Origin: CAZWRV01 sp964636325
GTDB lineage: Bacteria > Verrucomicrobiota > Lentisphaeria > Victivallales > GWF2-50-93
Length of the DNA stretch: 44,357 bases
Direction of reading: 5' to 3'
Assembly (NCBI GenBank): GCA_964636325.1
Contig: CAZWRV010000049.1
Coordinates: forward strand, 1-44,357
The notes below the pieces were generated by a model. It was not told where the DNA came from and did no database searches. It saw only the letters and a program-made list of their open reading frames with translations. Numbering within the stretch: the stretch's first letter is position 1; each line of letters starts with the position of its first letter. Both the position numbers and the translations under genes were made by a program. Of the stretch, positions 16,507-28,300 are shown piece by piece.

Positions 16507-18162
16507 ATGCTTTCGCCACTGAAGAAAAATGCGAAGTTCGCAGGACGGCCGGGGCCGGTCGTCCTGATGATCATGGACGGGGTCGGCTATGGTAAATACA
16601 AGGAGGGCGACGCGGTCGCCAACGCCTACATGCCGGTCTTCAACAGGCTCAGAGCGGAATGTCCGAACACGAGCCTGAAGGCGCACGGGACGGCGGTCGG
16701 GCTTCCCAGCGACGCCGACATGGGCAACAGCGAGGTCGGGCACAACGCCATCGGCTGCGGGCGGGTCTTCGCGCAGGGCGCCAAGCTTGTCAACGAGGCG
16801 ATAGCCTCGGGCCGCCTGTTCCAGGGAAAGACATGGAAAGAGGTGGTCGGAAACTGCGTCACGAACAGCTCGACCCTCCATTTCCTCGGCCTCTTCTCCG
16901 ACGGCAACGTCCACAGCCACCTCGACCACCTGAAGGCGCTGATCGAGCATGCCAAGCAGGACGGAGTTAAGAAGATAAGGGTGCATACGCTCCTCGACGG
17001 CCGCGACGTCCCCGAAACTTCCGCCCTCGACTACATCGACCCCTTCGAGGAATACCTGAAGAAGCTGAACGCCGACGGAAAATGCGAAACCCGCATCGCC
17101 TCCGGCGGGGGACGCATGTTCATCACCATGGACCGCTACGGCGCCGACTGGGACATGGTACGCAAGGGCTGGGACATACACGTCAGGGGCAAGGGCCGCA
17201 TGTTCAGGACCGCCCACGAGGCTGTCGAGACGCTCCGCAAGGAGACCGGCGCCATCGACCAGGACCTCCCGCCCTTCGTAATCTCCGACGACGGAATGAC
17301 GCCGGTCGGCCCCGTCCGCGACGGCGACTCCATGGTCTACTTCAATTTCCGCGGCGACAGGGCCATCGAGATCACCGCGGCGTTCGAGGAGGACGGCTTC
17401 GACAAGTTCGACCGCTCCCCGCGCCCGAAGGTCGTATATGCGGGCATGATGGAATACGACGGAGACCTGAAGGTGCCAAAGAAATACCTCGTGGATCCGC
17501 CCGCCATTGAGAGGACGGTCGGCGAATACCTCTGCGCCAGCGGCGTCACGCAGCTTGCCATCAGCGAGACGCAGAAGTTCGGGCACGTCACATACTTCTA
17601 CAACGGCAACCGATCCGGCTGCTTCGACAGCAAGCTTGAGAAATATGTAGAGATCCCGTCGGACAGGGTGCCCTTCGAGCAGCGTCCGTGGATGAAATGC
17701 GCCGAAATAACAGATTTCATATGCGATGCGATCGTCAGGAAGGAGTTCGACTTCGTCCGCCTCAACTACCCGAACGGCGACATGGTCGGCCACACCGGAA
17801 TCTACCAGTCTGTAATAACGGCAATGGATTCGGTCGACATCTGCATCGACCGCGTGATGAAGGCCGTACATGCCGTCGGCGGCGTCCTCCTGATCAGCGC
17901 AGATCACGGCAACGCGGACGACATGTTCGAGCACGGCAAGAAAGGCGAGGTCCTCTGCGACACGGACGGCAGCCCCAAGCGCAAGACCGCCCACTCCCTC
18001 AACCCGGTACCCTGCATAATATACGACCCCGCCGCAAAGGGCGAATACGGCAAGGAGCTCAAGGAAGGCCTCGGAATAAGTTCCCTGGCCGCCACCTGCA
18101 TCGAGCTGCTCGGGTTCATCCCGCCAGAAGACTACGATCCCAGCGTATTAATTTTAAAATAG
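16507..18162 (+). CDS. gpmI: 2,3-bisphosphoglycerate-independent phosphoglycerate mutase
   Basis: A 551-residue cytoplasmic glycolytic enzyme that interconverts 3- and 2-phosphoglycerate using two Mn ions. The first metal site starts with LMIMDGVGYG, and the catalytic serine lies in DADMGNSEVGHNAIG (about residues 74-88). The phosphotransferase insert holds HTLLDGRDVPETSALDYI and RYGADWDMVRKGW, and the C-terminal metal site has FVRLNYPNGDMVGHTG and LLISADHGNADDM. All signature residues seem present. The start follows AAGGAGAATCTA. It is the third gene of the tmk-holB group and is likely cotranscribed with it. Confidence 0.96.
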   Translation: MLSPLKKNAKFAGRPGPVVLMIMDGVGYGKYKEGDAVANAYMPVFNRLRAECPNTSLKAHGTAVGLPSDADMGNSEVGHNAIGCGRVFAQGAKLVNEAIASGRLFQGKTWKEVVGNCVTNSSTLHFLGLFSDGNVHSHLDHLKALIEHAKQDGVKKIRVHTLLDGRDVPETSALDYIDPFEEYLKKLNADGKCETRIASGGGRMFITMDRYGADWDMVRKGWDIHVRGKGRMFRTAHEAVETLRKETGAIDQDLPPFVISDDGMTPVGPVRDGDSMVYFNFRGDRAIEITAAFEEDGFDKFDRSPRPKVVYAGMMEYDGDLKVPKKYLVDPPAIERTVGEYLCASGVTQLAISETQKFGHVTYFYNGNRSGCFDSKLEKYVEIPSDRVPFEQRPWMKCAEITDFICDAIVRKEFDFVRLNYPNGDMVGHTGIYQSVITAMDSVDICIDRVMKAVHAVGGVLLISADHGNADDMFEHGKKGEVLCDTDGSPKRKTAHSLNPVPCIIYDPAAKGEYGKELKEGLGISSLAATCIELLGFIPPEDYDPSVLILK

Positions 18163-18257
18163 CCGCCGCTTGAAACTAAAAACTTATGGTGTAGCTTTAA
18201 AATTCAGATTATTGCAAGTTTAAAGCACTAATATTTGTAACGAAAGGGACTGTCTCC

Positions 18258-19337
18258 ATGACTAAGAAGCTCCTCCTGCTTGCCTCGTTCATGCTGTGGT
18301 GCGCGTTCGTTTATTCAGACGCCGGAGATGAGGCCGATGAAAAGGCCCCCGCCGACGATGCGAAAGCCGAGGTGAAGGCCGACGACGCTGGCGGAGACGC
18401 AGCCGCCGGAAAGGCCGAGGAAGTCAAGGTTGAAGCCCCCGCCGCGGAAGAGAAGAAGGCAGAGGCTCCCGCAGCTCCCGCTGAGGAAATGAAGGAGGAG
18501 AAAGTTCCGGCCGTCGAGGAGAAAAAGGAGGAGACCGCCGCACCAGAAGAGCCCAAAAAGGAGGAGCCGGCACCCGCAGCTGAAGAGAAGAAGGCCGAGG
18601 CTCCCGCAGCTCCCGCAGAAGAAAAGAAGATTGAAGCCGCAGAGGAGAAGAAGGCAGAAGCCCCTGCTGAAGTCAAAAAGGAAGAGCCCGCACCCGCTGA
18701 GGAAAATAAAGTTGAGGCACCTGTCGCTCCGGCCGAAGAGAAGAAGGCCGAGGCCCCTGCTCCGGCCCCCGCCGAAAAGAAGCCCGAGCCGAAAAAGGAG
18801 GAAGTAAAGGCCGAGGCGCCGGCCAAAGGCGGTGAGAAGGAATGCGAGACCTGCAACTGCGGCGATATGGGCAGAAAGCTGCTCCTATACATCCCAAACC
18901 TTTTCCTGGACCTTAACGACGCTTTCACCTTCACGCTCGGCGTGGGCGCGGAAGCTGCGGCAGACGTCAGGATCACAAGATACTGCCAGTTAGGCGGCGC
19001 CTACGGCTCGCAGTATTTCCTCGCGAAGGACTACATGAACCAGTACGGCGGCGGCTATCTCAACGGCTGGAACTACGGGCTGATAGTACTTGCCGACGAA
19101 CAGAAGTATCTTGAAGACAACTTCTGCACGGTCAAGGACTACATCATCAAGAGCCAGGGCGTCGGCATCCCCAGCAGGAACGACGACATCTACAAGCGCA
19201 AGGCGCGCGACTTCTGGTCCGTCGGCGCGACCGCGGGCTGGCTCGTCCTGGCCGACTTCCAGATGCACCCTGTTGAGTTCGCGGACTTCGTCTGCGGCAT
19301 ATTCTTCATCGACCTCAACGAGGACGACATTAAGTAG
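18258..19337 (+). CDS. Secreted protein with Lys/Glu/Ala/Pro-rich linker and conserved C-terminal domain
   Basis: A 359-residue protein of unknown function. A signal peptide (MTKKLLLLASFMLWCAFVYS) is followed by about 175 residues of low complexity built from imperfect copies of EEKKAEAPAAPAE, suggesting an extended, charged periplasmic spacer. From about residue 195 (CETCNCGDMGRKLLLYIPN) a compact domain follows: FLDLNDAFTFTLGVGAEAAA, then tyrosine/glycine-rich strands (YGGGYLNGWNYGLIV) and FWSVGATAGWLVLADFQMHP. The strand pattern could be a small beta-barrel or an outer-membrane-associated domain. I do not recognise a family. GAAAGGGACTGTCTCC precedes the start. It faces the giant protease gene across a hairpin terminator. 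Confidence 0.75.
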   Translation: MTKKLLLLASFMLWCAFVYSDAGDEADEKAPADDAKAEVKADDAGGDAAAGKAEEVKVEAPAAEEKKAEAPAAPAEEMKEEKVPAVEEKKEETAAPEEPKKEEPAPAAEEKKAEAPAAPAEEKKIEAAEEKKAEAPAEVKKEEPAPAEENKVEAPVAPAEEKKAEAPAPAPAEKKPEPKKEEVKAEAPAKGGEKECETCNCGDMGRKLLLYIPNLFLDLNDAFTFTLGVGAEAAADVRITRYCQLGGAYGSQYFLAKDYMNQYGGGYLNGWNYGLIVLADEQKYLEDNFCTVKDYIIKSQGVGIPSRNDDIYKRKARDFWSVGATAGWLVLADFQMHPVEFADFVCGIFFIDLNEDDIK

Positions 19338-19343
19338 AGCCGT

Positions 19344-19380
19344 AAATATTCAGTGAACTACCCCCTTTCACTGAATATTT
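19344..19380. terminator. Bidirectional hairpin terminator (40-bp repeat, copy 3)
   Basis: AAATATTCAGTGAA (19344-19357) and its exact reverse complement (19367-19380) form a perfect 14-bp stem with a 9-base loop, T-rich at the outer end. It fills the gap between two convergent genes ending at 19337 and 19381. In reverse complement it matches 5942-5981 at nearly every base, including the loop AAAGGG-GTAG. Confidence 0.8.
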
Positions 19381-22300
19381 TCATTTCCCCAGCATTTCGA
19401 GCGTCGGGTATGTCAGGACTGTCTTTTGGTAGCCTTTGAGCCGGACGCCACTCTGGTAGCCGGCTACATCTAGCAGCACGTCGACGCCGTCGCTGAGGAC
19501 GATGTCCTCGGTGAGGCTCTGGGCGTTTGCGAGCTTGAATGTCCAAGCCCCCTTGCCAAGGTCAATGCTGATGGAGAACTTCATCGCTCCGTCGGTGTCG
19601 GAGGCCTTGTATTTCTTGTCGCCGACGAGCTGCAGCGAGTCGAACATGAAGATGTTGTCGTCTATGGTGACGGTTGCGGGTTCGTCGGCGAGCTCGTCCT
19701 CGATGCCGCCGATTGCCGCCTTGGTTATGCTGAAGCTGTCCTTGCCGTCCTTGAAGCTGTAGTATTTGGCAGTCGCGCCGGCGATGGAGAATGTGGGCAG
19801 CTCCTCGCCGTCTACGCTGAGGGTTTCGGAGACACCGCCGTTCCCGTATTTCCATGAGGTCGCCTCGTCCATCTCGATGGATGTGCCGAAGAGCTTGCCG
19901 TTGATTTCGAAGAGGATGTCTACGGAGACGGTGGTGTCGTTGAGGCCGGCGGCGAGTGCGAGCTTGGATGCCTTGAGCGACCATGTCCAGTTCTCGAAGT
20001 CGACGATGAGCGACATCTTTTTCGCAGGGGTGCCGGTCTTGTAGGTGTATACCCTCTTCTTGCCTGACTGCTTGACGGTTCCGTTCTGGCCGAACTCGAC
20101 CTTGCTGTTGTCGACCATCGCCGTGAACTTTTTAGCCTTGACGTCGTCCTCGGTGACTGAGAACGGCAGCTCGGCCTTGACGATGCTTATGGAGTCGTTG
20201 TCGGGCTTGGAGCTGTCGAGCTTGATTACCGTCTTATTGAAGTTTGATTCGAGATAGAAGTATGCTCTGACGGTTGTGCTCATGCTGAGCGTGGCGTATG
20301 TCTGCTTGCTGGTGCTCTGCTCGATTTCGGCTGCGCCCTTGTCGAGAACCTCCCACTTGAGGAACTGGTATCCGCTCCCCGGGACGGCGGTGATGAGGAC
20401 AGGCTCTCCGGCGGCGCATGAGGTCTGGCCGGAGGGGTCGGTCGTGCCGGCGCCTTCGGGGTAGACTTCGAGGACGAGCGAGAGTTCGGCGCCTGCTGTT
20501 CCGATCATGAAGTTTCCGTCGCTGGAGTCGCTTGCAGTCTTGGCGTCCGCGCCGGTGCCGGAGATCTTGATCCTGTAGTCCGAGCCCGGGGTCTTGCTTT
20601 GCGGAACGTCCCATTTGTATAAACCGTCGTTGGGGACGGTCACTGGCTGCATCTGCTGGTCTGGGAGGCCGTTCTTGACAAGCTGAATTTTAACGTCTCC
20701 GACGATTCCGTCGGAAATCCACGATACGGGCATCTTGCCGCCTGCGGCGACGGTTTCGCCGCCGTTCGGAGACTTGACGACGATGATTCCGCCGCCGTCG
20801 GTCTTGAAGTTGGCCGTGGCCTTGGAGTTGCCGTTTATCTTGGCGGTGGTGGATGCGGCCGTGTCGTCGCCGAGCTCCACATTTCCCATTTCGCTCCATG
20901 CGAAGAAGGATTTTCCCGCGGCCGGAGTTGACGCTTCGATGGTCACTGTAGTGCCGGCCGGGCAGGTGATGCTTGCTTGGCCGTTGTCCTTGACGATGCC
21001 GTCCACTACGGTGAGCGTGAAAACGGCGTCCTTGTATGTGGCCGTGGCCGTTACGGCGGCGGCCGGCATGTTCACGTATGTGACGGGTGAGTTGGGATCT
21101 GCGACCAGACCGTCCGGTGAAGATGTCCATTTGTCGAACTGCTTGCCGTCGGGCGGCGCATTGGCGGCTATGGCTGGCTTCTCCCCCTGCTTGTATTTGC
21201 CGCTGCCGCTGCCGCCGACGACGGTCAGATCGTATTTTAGGACGTAGACTTCGAAGTTGGCCGTCACGGTTGCGTCCCCGGACAGGATTACGCTTGTTGC
21301 CTCCTGTTTCGGATTCTCGACGGTAACCGCGCCGGTGGATGTCCATTTGTCGAATGAGTAGCCTTCCGCGGCGGTGGCGGTTATCTGCACCGGAATGCCG
21401 GCCTGGACGTTGTGCGGGCCGGGCGCAGGAGCGGTGGTGCCGTAGCCGTCGGGCGCCGCGGCCATGGTTAATGTAACGGGCTGGGCGGCTGCGAATTTCG
21501 CAGTAACGGTCGCATCCGCGGACAGGGTTACGGTTGTCTCTGCCGAGTTCGCGTCGCCGACGCTTGCCGCGGCCGTGCCTTCCCATCTGGAGAAGACATA
21601 ACCGGCAGCGGGGGCGGCCTTTATCGCAACTGCCTTGCCAGGTTCGGCGAGAGTGACGCCGATCTCCGGTGTTGTGGTTCCCGAGTTCGCGGGATCAACG
21701 GCCATGGTGAGATGGACGATGTTTGAGAGGAGGTGGAAGTTGGCTCTGACGACTGCGTTACCTGTCATGGTTAATGAAGTGTTCGAAGCGCTGGATGCGG
21801 CGATTGCCGCGCCGCCCTCCACGGACCAGAACGAGAACTCGTATCCGGCGGCGGGGGTGGCGGAGATGGCGACCTTTTCGTTGAGTCCGACGGGATGCTG
21901 TCCCTGCGCGGGTGTCGTAGTTCCCGAACCGGCGGGGCTTGTGGCCATAGTGAGAGTGAAAGACTGAAGCTTGAAGTTCGCCACCAGGATGGAGTCGGCG
22001 CTGAAAGTTACCGTGGTATCTGCGGCGTTGGCATCAGCGATGACTGGCGCGCCCAATGTCGAAGTCCAGTTGACGAACATGTAGTTAGGCGCGGGCTTCG
22101 CCGAAACGTTCAGCGGAACTCCGGCCAGCATCTCGTATCCGCCGACAGGGGGAGTTACCGTCCCGCTCAGCTGGGGGCTGACATAGATGGAGACCTGAAC
22201 CTTGGTCGGCGCGGTCTGGGAGAAGTTGGCGGTGACCGCGCCGTCGGAGTAGAGGGTGACCTTGGTCTGGTCGGCGCTGGTGTTTTCCACGACGGCGCCG

Positions 22301-25300
22301 CCGGAAGCGGTCCAGCCTGCAAAATAATAGCCTGCGGCGGGCGTCGCGGCGATGTCGGTGGCGGCACCGGACTTTACGGTGTGGGTTCCGGCCGCAGGGG
22401 TGACTGTTCCTCCATCCGCCGGATTTGCGGCCATTGTGAGCGTCACGTCTGCGGAGACTTGGACGAAATTTGCGGTGACCGTTCCGGCGGCGGTAAGCGT
22501 GGCGGTCGTTTGCGCCGCGTTTGCGTCTGCGACGGCGGCACCGCCTGTCGCGGTCCAATTGACGAAGACATATCCGGCGGCGGGTACGGCCTTGATGTTC
22601 TGTGCCACGTTTTTAATTACTGTGTAGTTGCCTGCGGGCGGCTCCGTGCTTCCTGCTCCGGCGGGCGAGACGGCGAGTGTCATTATGACCGTTTCGGGCG
22701 GTGTCTGGCTGAAGCCGGCCTTAAGCGAGGCGTCGGTTTCCAGGGTGACAGTGGTGTCGGCGGAGCTGGCGTTGAACAGGGTCGCGGTGCCTGAAGCGAT
22801 AGTCCATCCGGTAAAGTAGTAGCCTGCGGCGGCCGCGGCGGAGATGTTCTGCGGCACGAGGGCCTGGACGCTGTGCTGGCCTGCGGCGGGGACGGTCGTG
22901 CCGCCGTCCGCGGGATCCGCTGCGATTGTCAGGACTGCGGTTGTCTTCTTGAAGACAGCGGTCACGGTGGTGTCCTCGGTGATGGTCACGGTCGTGGAGG
23001 CTGACTTGGGGTCTGCGAATGTCGCGCCGCCGGCGGCCTGCCATTCGGAGAACTTGTATTCGTCGGCCGCAGTGGCGGTGACGGCCTGTGGGACACCGAT
23101 GTCGACGGGATGTGCTCCTTCGGACGGGGTGGTGGTGCCTGCTCCGGCCGGACTGACAGCCATTGTAAGGATAGCGCCAGTTTTCACGAAGACGGCGGTC
23201 ACGGTGGTGTCATCGGCGATGGTCACGGTCGTGGAGGCTGACTTGGGGTCTGCGAACGTCGCGCCGGCGGTGGCCTTCCATTCGGAAAACTTGTAAAGCG
23301 CCGAGGCCGTTGCCTCGACAGGGACGGCGACACCGGTATCTACGGTATGAGGCCCTTCAGCAGGCGTGACTGTTCCGCCGTCTGCCGGTTCGACGGCCAT
23401 TGTTAGGCTGGCGGAGGTCTTTGCGAAGACGGCGGTGACTGTGGCGTCCTGCGTAAGCGTGACGGTGGTGTCGGCGGAAGCAGGTTCTGCGACCGACGCA
23501 CCCGGATCAGCCTGCCACTTTGATAACTTGTATCCGACGGCGGGGGTGGCGGAGATGTTCTGCGCTACGCCGGAATCCACGGTGTGCTGGCCGGGGGCGG
23601 GCGTGGTTGTGCCGCCGTCGGCGAGGTTGACGGCCATTGTGAGGACGACTTCCTTTGAAAAGTTTGCGGTGACGGAACCGTCGGCTGAGAGAGTGACAGT
23701 GGTGCTCGCCGAGCTCTCGTCCGCGACGGCGGCTCCGCCCGTGCTTGTCCATTTCTGGAATTTGTAACCTGCCGACGGGGTGGCGCTTATAGGCTGAGCC
23801 ACGCCGTCAAGGATGTTATGCGAGCCAATCGAGGGAGTGACGGTGCCGGCGCCGGCTGGAGTGACATCCATCGTCAGGACGAATGAACTGACAAAATTGG
23901 CGGTTACGGTTGCGTCCGCAGCAACAGTGGCGGTGGTCTTTGCGGAATTCGCGTCGGCGACGGCCACGCCGCCGGAAGATGTCCAGGCTGAGAATACATA
24001 TCCTCCGCTAGGGAAGGCGTTGATTTCAACGTCGGTACCCGGATTGACGAGGGCGCCGTCGCCCGGCAAGGTGCTTCCGGCGTCTGCGGGAGAAACTGCC
24101 ATAGTCAGCCTGGCAAGGTTTTTCGGTGTGAAGAGCAGGGAGCCGGCATTCGCCAGGTTCGCCTGCCCGTTGTAGTTGGAGGAGATGTCGAAATTGATAT
24201 TGTTGCCGTTTGAGAGGCCGATCGTGGGCGCGAGGTTCGCATTCCCCGAGCCGTAGTTGAACTTGACCTTTCCGTCCTGGAAGAGCACGACCTCGAAGTT
24301 GACTGCGTCGGAGGTTCCGTAAGTCACGCCTTTCCAGCGGAAGCACACGGAGTCGGCGGTCGGCTGGTGTATGTAAAGGTCGCCATCGGTGGTGTCGAGA
24401 TCCTGCCAGAGCGGAGCGATCCTTACGCGGGAGACGAGCCCGGCGTCGGAATTCTCATATTCGGACACGTCGCTTGTGAAGTCGAGATAGCCGTTGGTGA
24501 GGACATACACTGCGTCGTAGTCGCTTCCGTAGAACTTGAATGTGAAGGGCAGCGTGTATTTGAAGAAGCCTTCGTCGGACTGGAACCCCTGCGAAGTTCC
24601 GGCGCCGATGTAGCCGTTGGGCTCGACTGTCTCTGTGTATCCCGTAACCGGATCGTTATAGTTTGATATGTTGAGGCAGAAATGCTTGAGATCGGTGAAG
24701 GGCTCGCCGTCGAAGGTCTGCGCCATGTTCCTTGCGTTGGCTATCCATGAGCCCGCCATTTTCGCGCTGAATTCGTTTAGGAACGCGGGCCATGAGGTGT
24801 CGCCGGCGAATGCGCTGTTGTCGGCGGTGTAGTCGGGGTCGGCGCCGGCGGTCGGGAAGTTTATTGCGATGCCGTGCGCTCTGTAGGAGGAGCCCGCCTT
24901 GGAGGCGATCACGGCGGCGGAGGCCTTCGCGATGACGTCGTCGGAGGCGGCCTTGACTGCGGCCTTGTCGGTGTTCCAGGATGCAATCATGGTGTCGGCG
25001 AAGGAGTCGATAGAGGCGGCAAGCGCGCCGACGTTGGCGAGGTTGACGGCTGACTGTGTTTCATCGTTCCCATACGATTCGTAGTATCGGTTCACGATGA
25101 TCGTTCCGAACTGCGCCGGCGTGGAGGCAGGGGCGGCGGCGAGGCTCGCGAGTATCGTGTCGTAAGGCCAGCCCGCGCCGGGCTCCGTCTTTTCGGATCC
25201 GACCATAACCGAAGCACCTGTGTCCTTGATCTCGTATGCGACCTCGGCCATGGCCATGAGGCAGGCGTCCATTCCGATGAGCGTGAGCTTGTTCGTCGCG

Positions 25301-28300
25301 GCGTCTATGGCCAGTCGCATCTCCTTGACGTATAGGCAGTCGTCATCGCTGCTCTCGTCCCAGCATATGGCCTTCATAGGGCCGTCGTATTTCTGGGAGA
25401 GTTCGGCGGAGATTTGCGCGGCCTTGGAGGAGTCGTTCCTGCTGAGGGCCGCCTTGAGCTCCTTGATGAGCTTGAGACGTATGTCGCGCCATCCGCCGCC
25501 GTGGTTCCATAGGACGAGCGCCCTGTTTTCGGCAGGATAGTTCGCGGTAGCCCAGTTGATGAAGTCGGTGAGGGTCTGGCCGTCTCCCATGTTGACTTCG
25601 CGGCCGCCGCCCTTGCCGTCGCCCCAGTCGGCGATGGCGGATGATTCGACGGGGGTCATGTCCTTGGCGACGTGGAACCTGTGGGCTATTTTCCAGTCGC
25701 CGAACTGCGTATCGTAGCCGTCTATCCTGTCCATCTGCAGAACTATGTCGATGTTGGAGTCGCTTCCGACGGTGGCCATTTCGAGGAAGTCGCTGATGCC
25801 TTCGGGCTCGAGGTTGTTGTCGGCGTCGAGATAGACCATGAAGAGCCATTTTTTCAGGGGCTTGAGCTGGAAGTTGGCGGTGACGGTGCCGTCTGCGGAA
25901 AGGGTGGCGGTCGTCGTCGCCGCGTTGGCGTCCGCGACGACTGCGCCGCCGGAGACGGTCCAGTTGACGAAATAGTAAGCGGGCGCGGGGCTGGCGGCGA
26001 TGGCTGTGGCGTCTCCGTTGTTGACGATGTGGTCGCCGGTGCTCGGCGTGGTGCTGCCTCCGCCTGCCGGCGCGACGGCCATCGTAAGTTTGACCGGGAC
26101 GACGGCGGAGAGCGTGAAAAACGCGTCGCTCTGGTCGGTCAGGGCGCTGTCGCCGACGCTTGTGATCTTCACGGCGTAGTCCACGCCGGCGGCCTGGCCT
26201 TCAGGAATCTTCCAAGAGAAGGTTCCCGAATTGACCGTGTCGGCGGCGATAGTGCTGTCGGTGCTCCCCCCCTTAAGCAGCTCGATCTTCACGTTGCCGG
26301 TTACTCCGGCTGAATCCCAGGCGATGCCGTAAGTATTCCCGGGATGCCAGTTCTCGCCGCCGTTCGGCGATGTGACCTTGATGAATGGGTTGCTGGAGGG
26401 CATGACGACTTCGTCTATCCATGCCGTGTCGGCGCCGTAAGACTCGTATAGATCCTTCTCGAATGCCCATGCCAGAGTGTGCGTGCCGGCGCTTATAGGG
26501 AAGCTGGCCTGCGCCCAGGCGGTATCGCCCGACCACTTCTGCTTTTCAACTCCGTCAATGTAGAACTTGAGGTAGTCGTAGTCCTGCTCGCTGGAGACCC
26601 TGTGCCAGAAAGTTACAACGCCTTCGCTGAATTCGCCGGACACCTCGACGACAGACTTCTGCGAATCGCCGATGTCGCCGGATGCCAAGCTGAAGACTCC
26701 CGCCTTGGCGTCGGAGCTTGAGACCTTCCAAGGGGCGGAGGATCCGGCGCCTTCCGTCCAGCCGGCCGGCATAGTTCCCCCTGCCGGGAAGTTTTCGGGG
26801 CCGCCGGCTATGGCGAACGTGAACGGGTTGGCGTCGGGGTCGTTGCTGGCTATGGATACTGTTGCGAAGCTCTGTAAGCCACCGCCAGGATAAGTATACA
26901 TCACAACAAAGTCCGACGTGGCGTTTTCGGCGAGCGTTGCGGCGGGCTGGGTGCTCACGGAGAAGGCCGAGGCTCCCGCCCCCGAAATGGCCACTCGCGG
27001 ATCGCCGTTGAGCGCCAGCTCTTGAGTGCCTACGTTCTTGACGGTGAAAGTCCTGGATGCCGAGGACGCGCCGAAGTATGTGCCGTCGGCGGTGGACGCA
27101 TGAGCCGCACCGGAATTTATAAGTGTTCCGTTTCCTGTGATGTTCATGTCAGGGCCTGCCGTGACCTGCAGATCAAAGGTCATCGTGTTTCCGGAATTGC
27201 TGATGTTGCTGATCGTGATAGGCGTGGGGCCGTTGTAATAGCTGTCGGTGTTGGGATTTGAGCTCGGAGAGAGAGTCCTGTTGTCTGTCGAACCGGGGTA
27301 TGGATCGCCGCCGTCGCCGCGGTTGCCGGTGCCGGTCCCAAGATCATTGTTGCCGTCGGCCTGCAGGAGGGCGACCTTGTAGTGGGTCTCGTCCTTGTTG
27401 TTCGGCTGGCTGTCGTCGACGTGCCAAGCGAGGAGGCCGGCCGCAGGGAGGGCGTTGTCGAAACCGCTCTTCTGGCGGTTCTCGATCAGGAGATATTCGA
27501 CGGGGGTCTTCATTCCGTTGTTTATCTTGATAATTGACTGGTTGCTGTCACCCTTGAGAACCTGTATGGCGGCCTGGTTGAATGTGAGGTGTTGCGGTGT
27601 CACCCATCCGCAATATATCTTCGCCCAGGCGGACATGAGGGCAGGCCTGTTTCCGGCGGTGCCGATGCCGTTCCAGCTTCCGCCAGCCATGAGGCACCAG
27701 TTCCCGACGCCTTCGGAGGAATAGTCGGTGTCATATAGGTCGGGGAGGCCGCATATGGCGTGTCCCATCTCGTGGCATATCACGCCGATGGAGGTCATGC
27801 CGGAATAGAGCTGCTCAGGCTCGGTGTGGTATGCCTGAATCTTGACTCCGTCAACGGTCACCGGCGATGAAAGAGCCCAGGCGTGCGACCATATGCAGTC
27901 CGCTCCGCCGCCGGCTTCCTCCCCTCTTCCCTGATGGATGACATCGAGCGAATAGTCGAGCCAGCCGTCGCCGTTCGCGTCGAATGGTGAGAAGTCGAAG
28001 CCCGCCGCGTCGAGCGCGGCGATCGCGTCCGACACCATCTGCCTTGGATTCTGGTCGAACCCGCCGGAATTTGCGCCGTAGTATGCCTTGGTCTGAGGCA
28101 GGTTCACCCACTGGGAGACGGTCGCCTGGATGTCCACCTTCCCATAGCTGGCCTGGTCGTAGTAGTCCTTCACGCAGCCGTCGGCGCCGTTCTGATTGTA
28201 GCCGGGAGTGTTGAACAATTCGTTCAAGGCGGACGAGGTATATACGGGAGTTGTGTCGGAGAAGTTTGCGAGGATGACAAGGGTCTTTACTGTTCCGGAG

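Noticed and set aside
16504..17994. Long minus-strand open frame of 496 codons
   Set aside because: It lies fully antisense to gpmI, which has all family motifs. The Val/Asp/Leu-rich composition is typical of the antisense frame of a GC-rich gene.
21250..24115. Possible CRISPR array because of regular direct repeats
   Set aside because: Units are about 239 bp, diverged, and translate in one frame into InlB-type domains; there are no short identical repeats with unique spacers and no cas genes.
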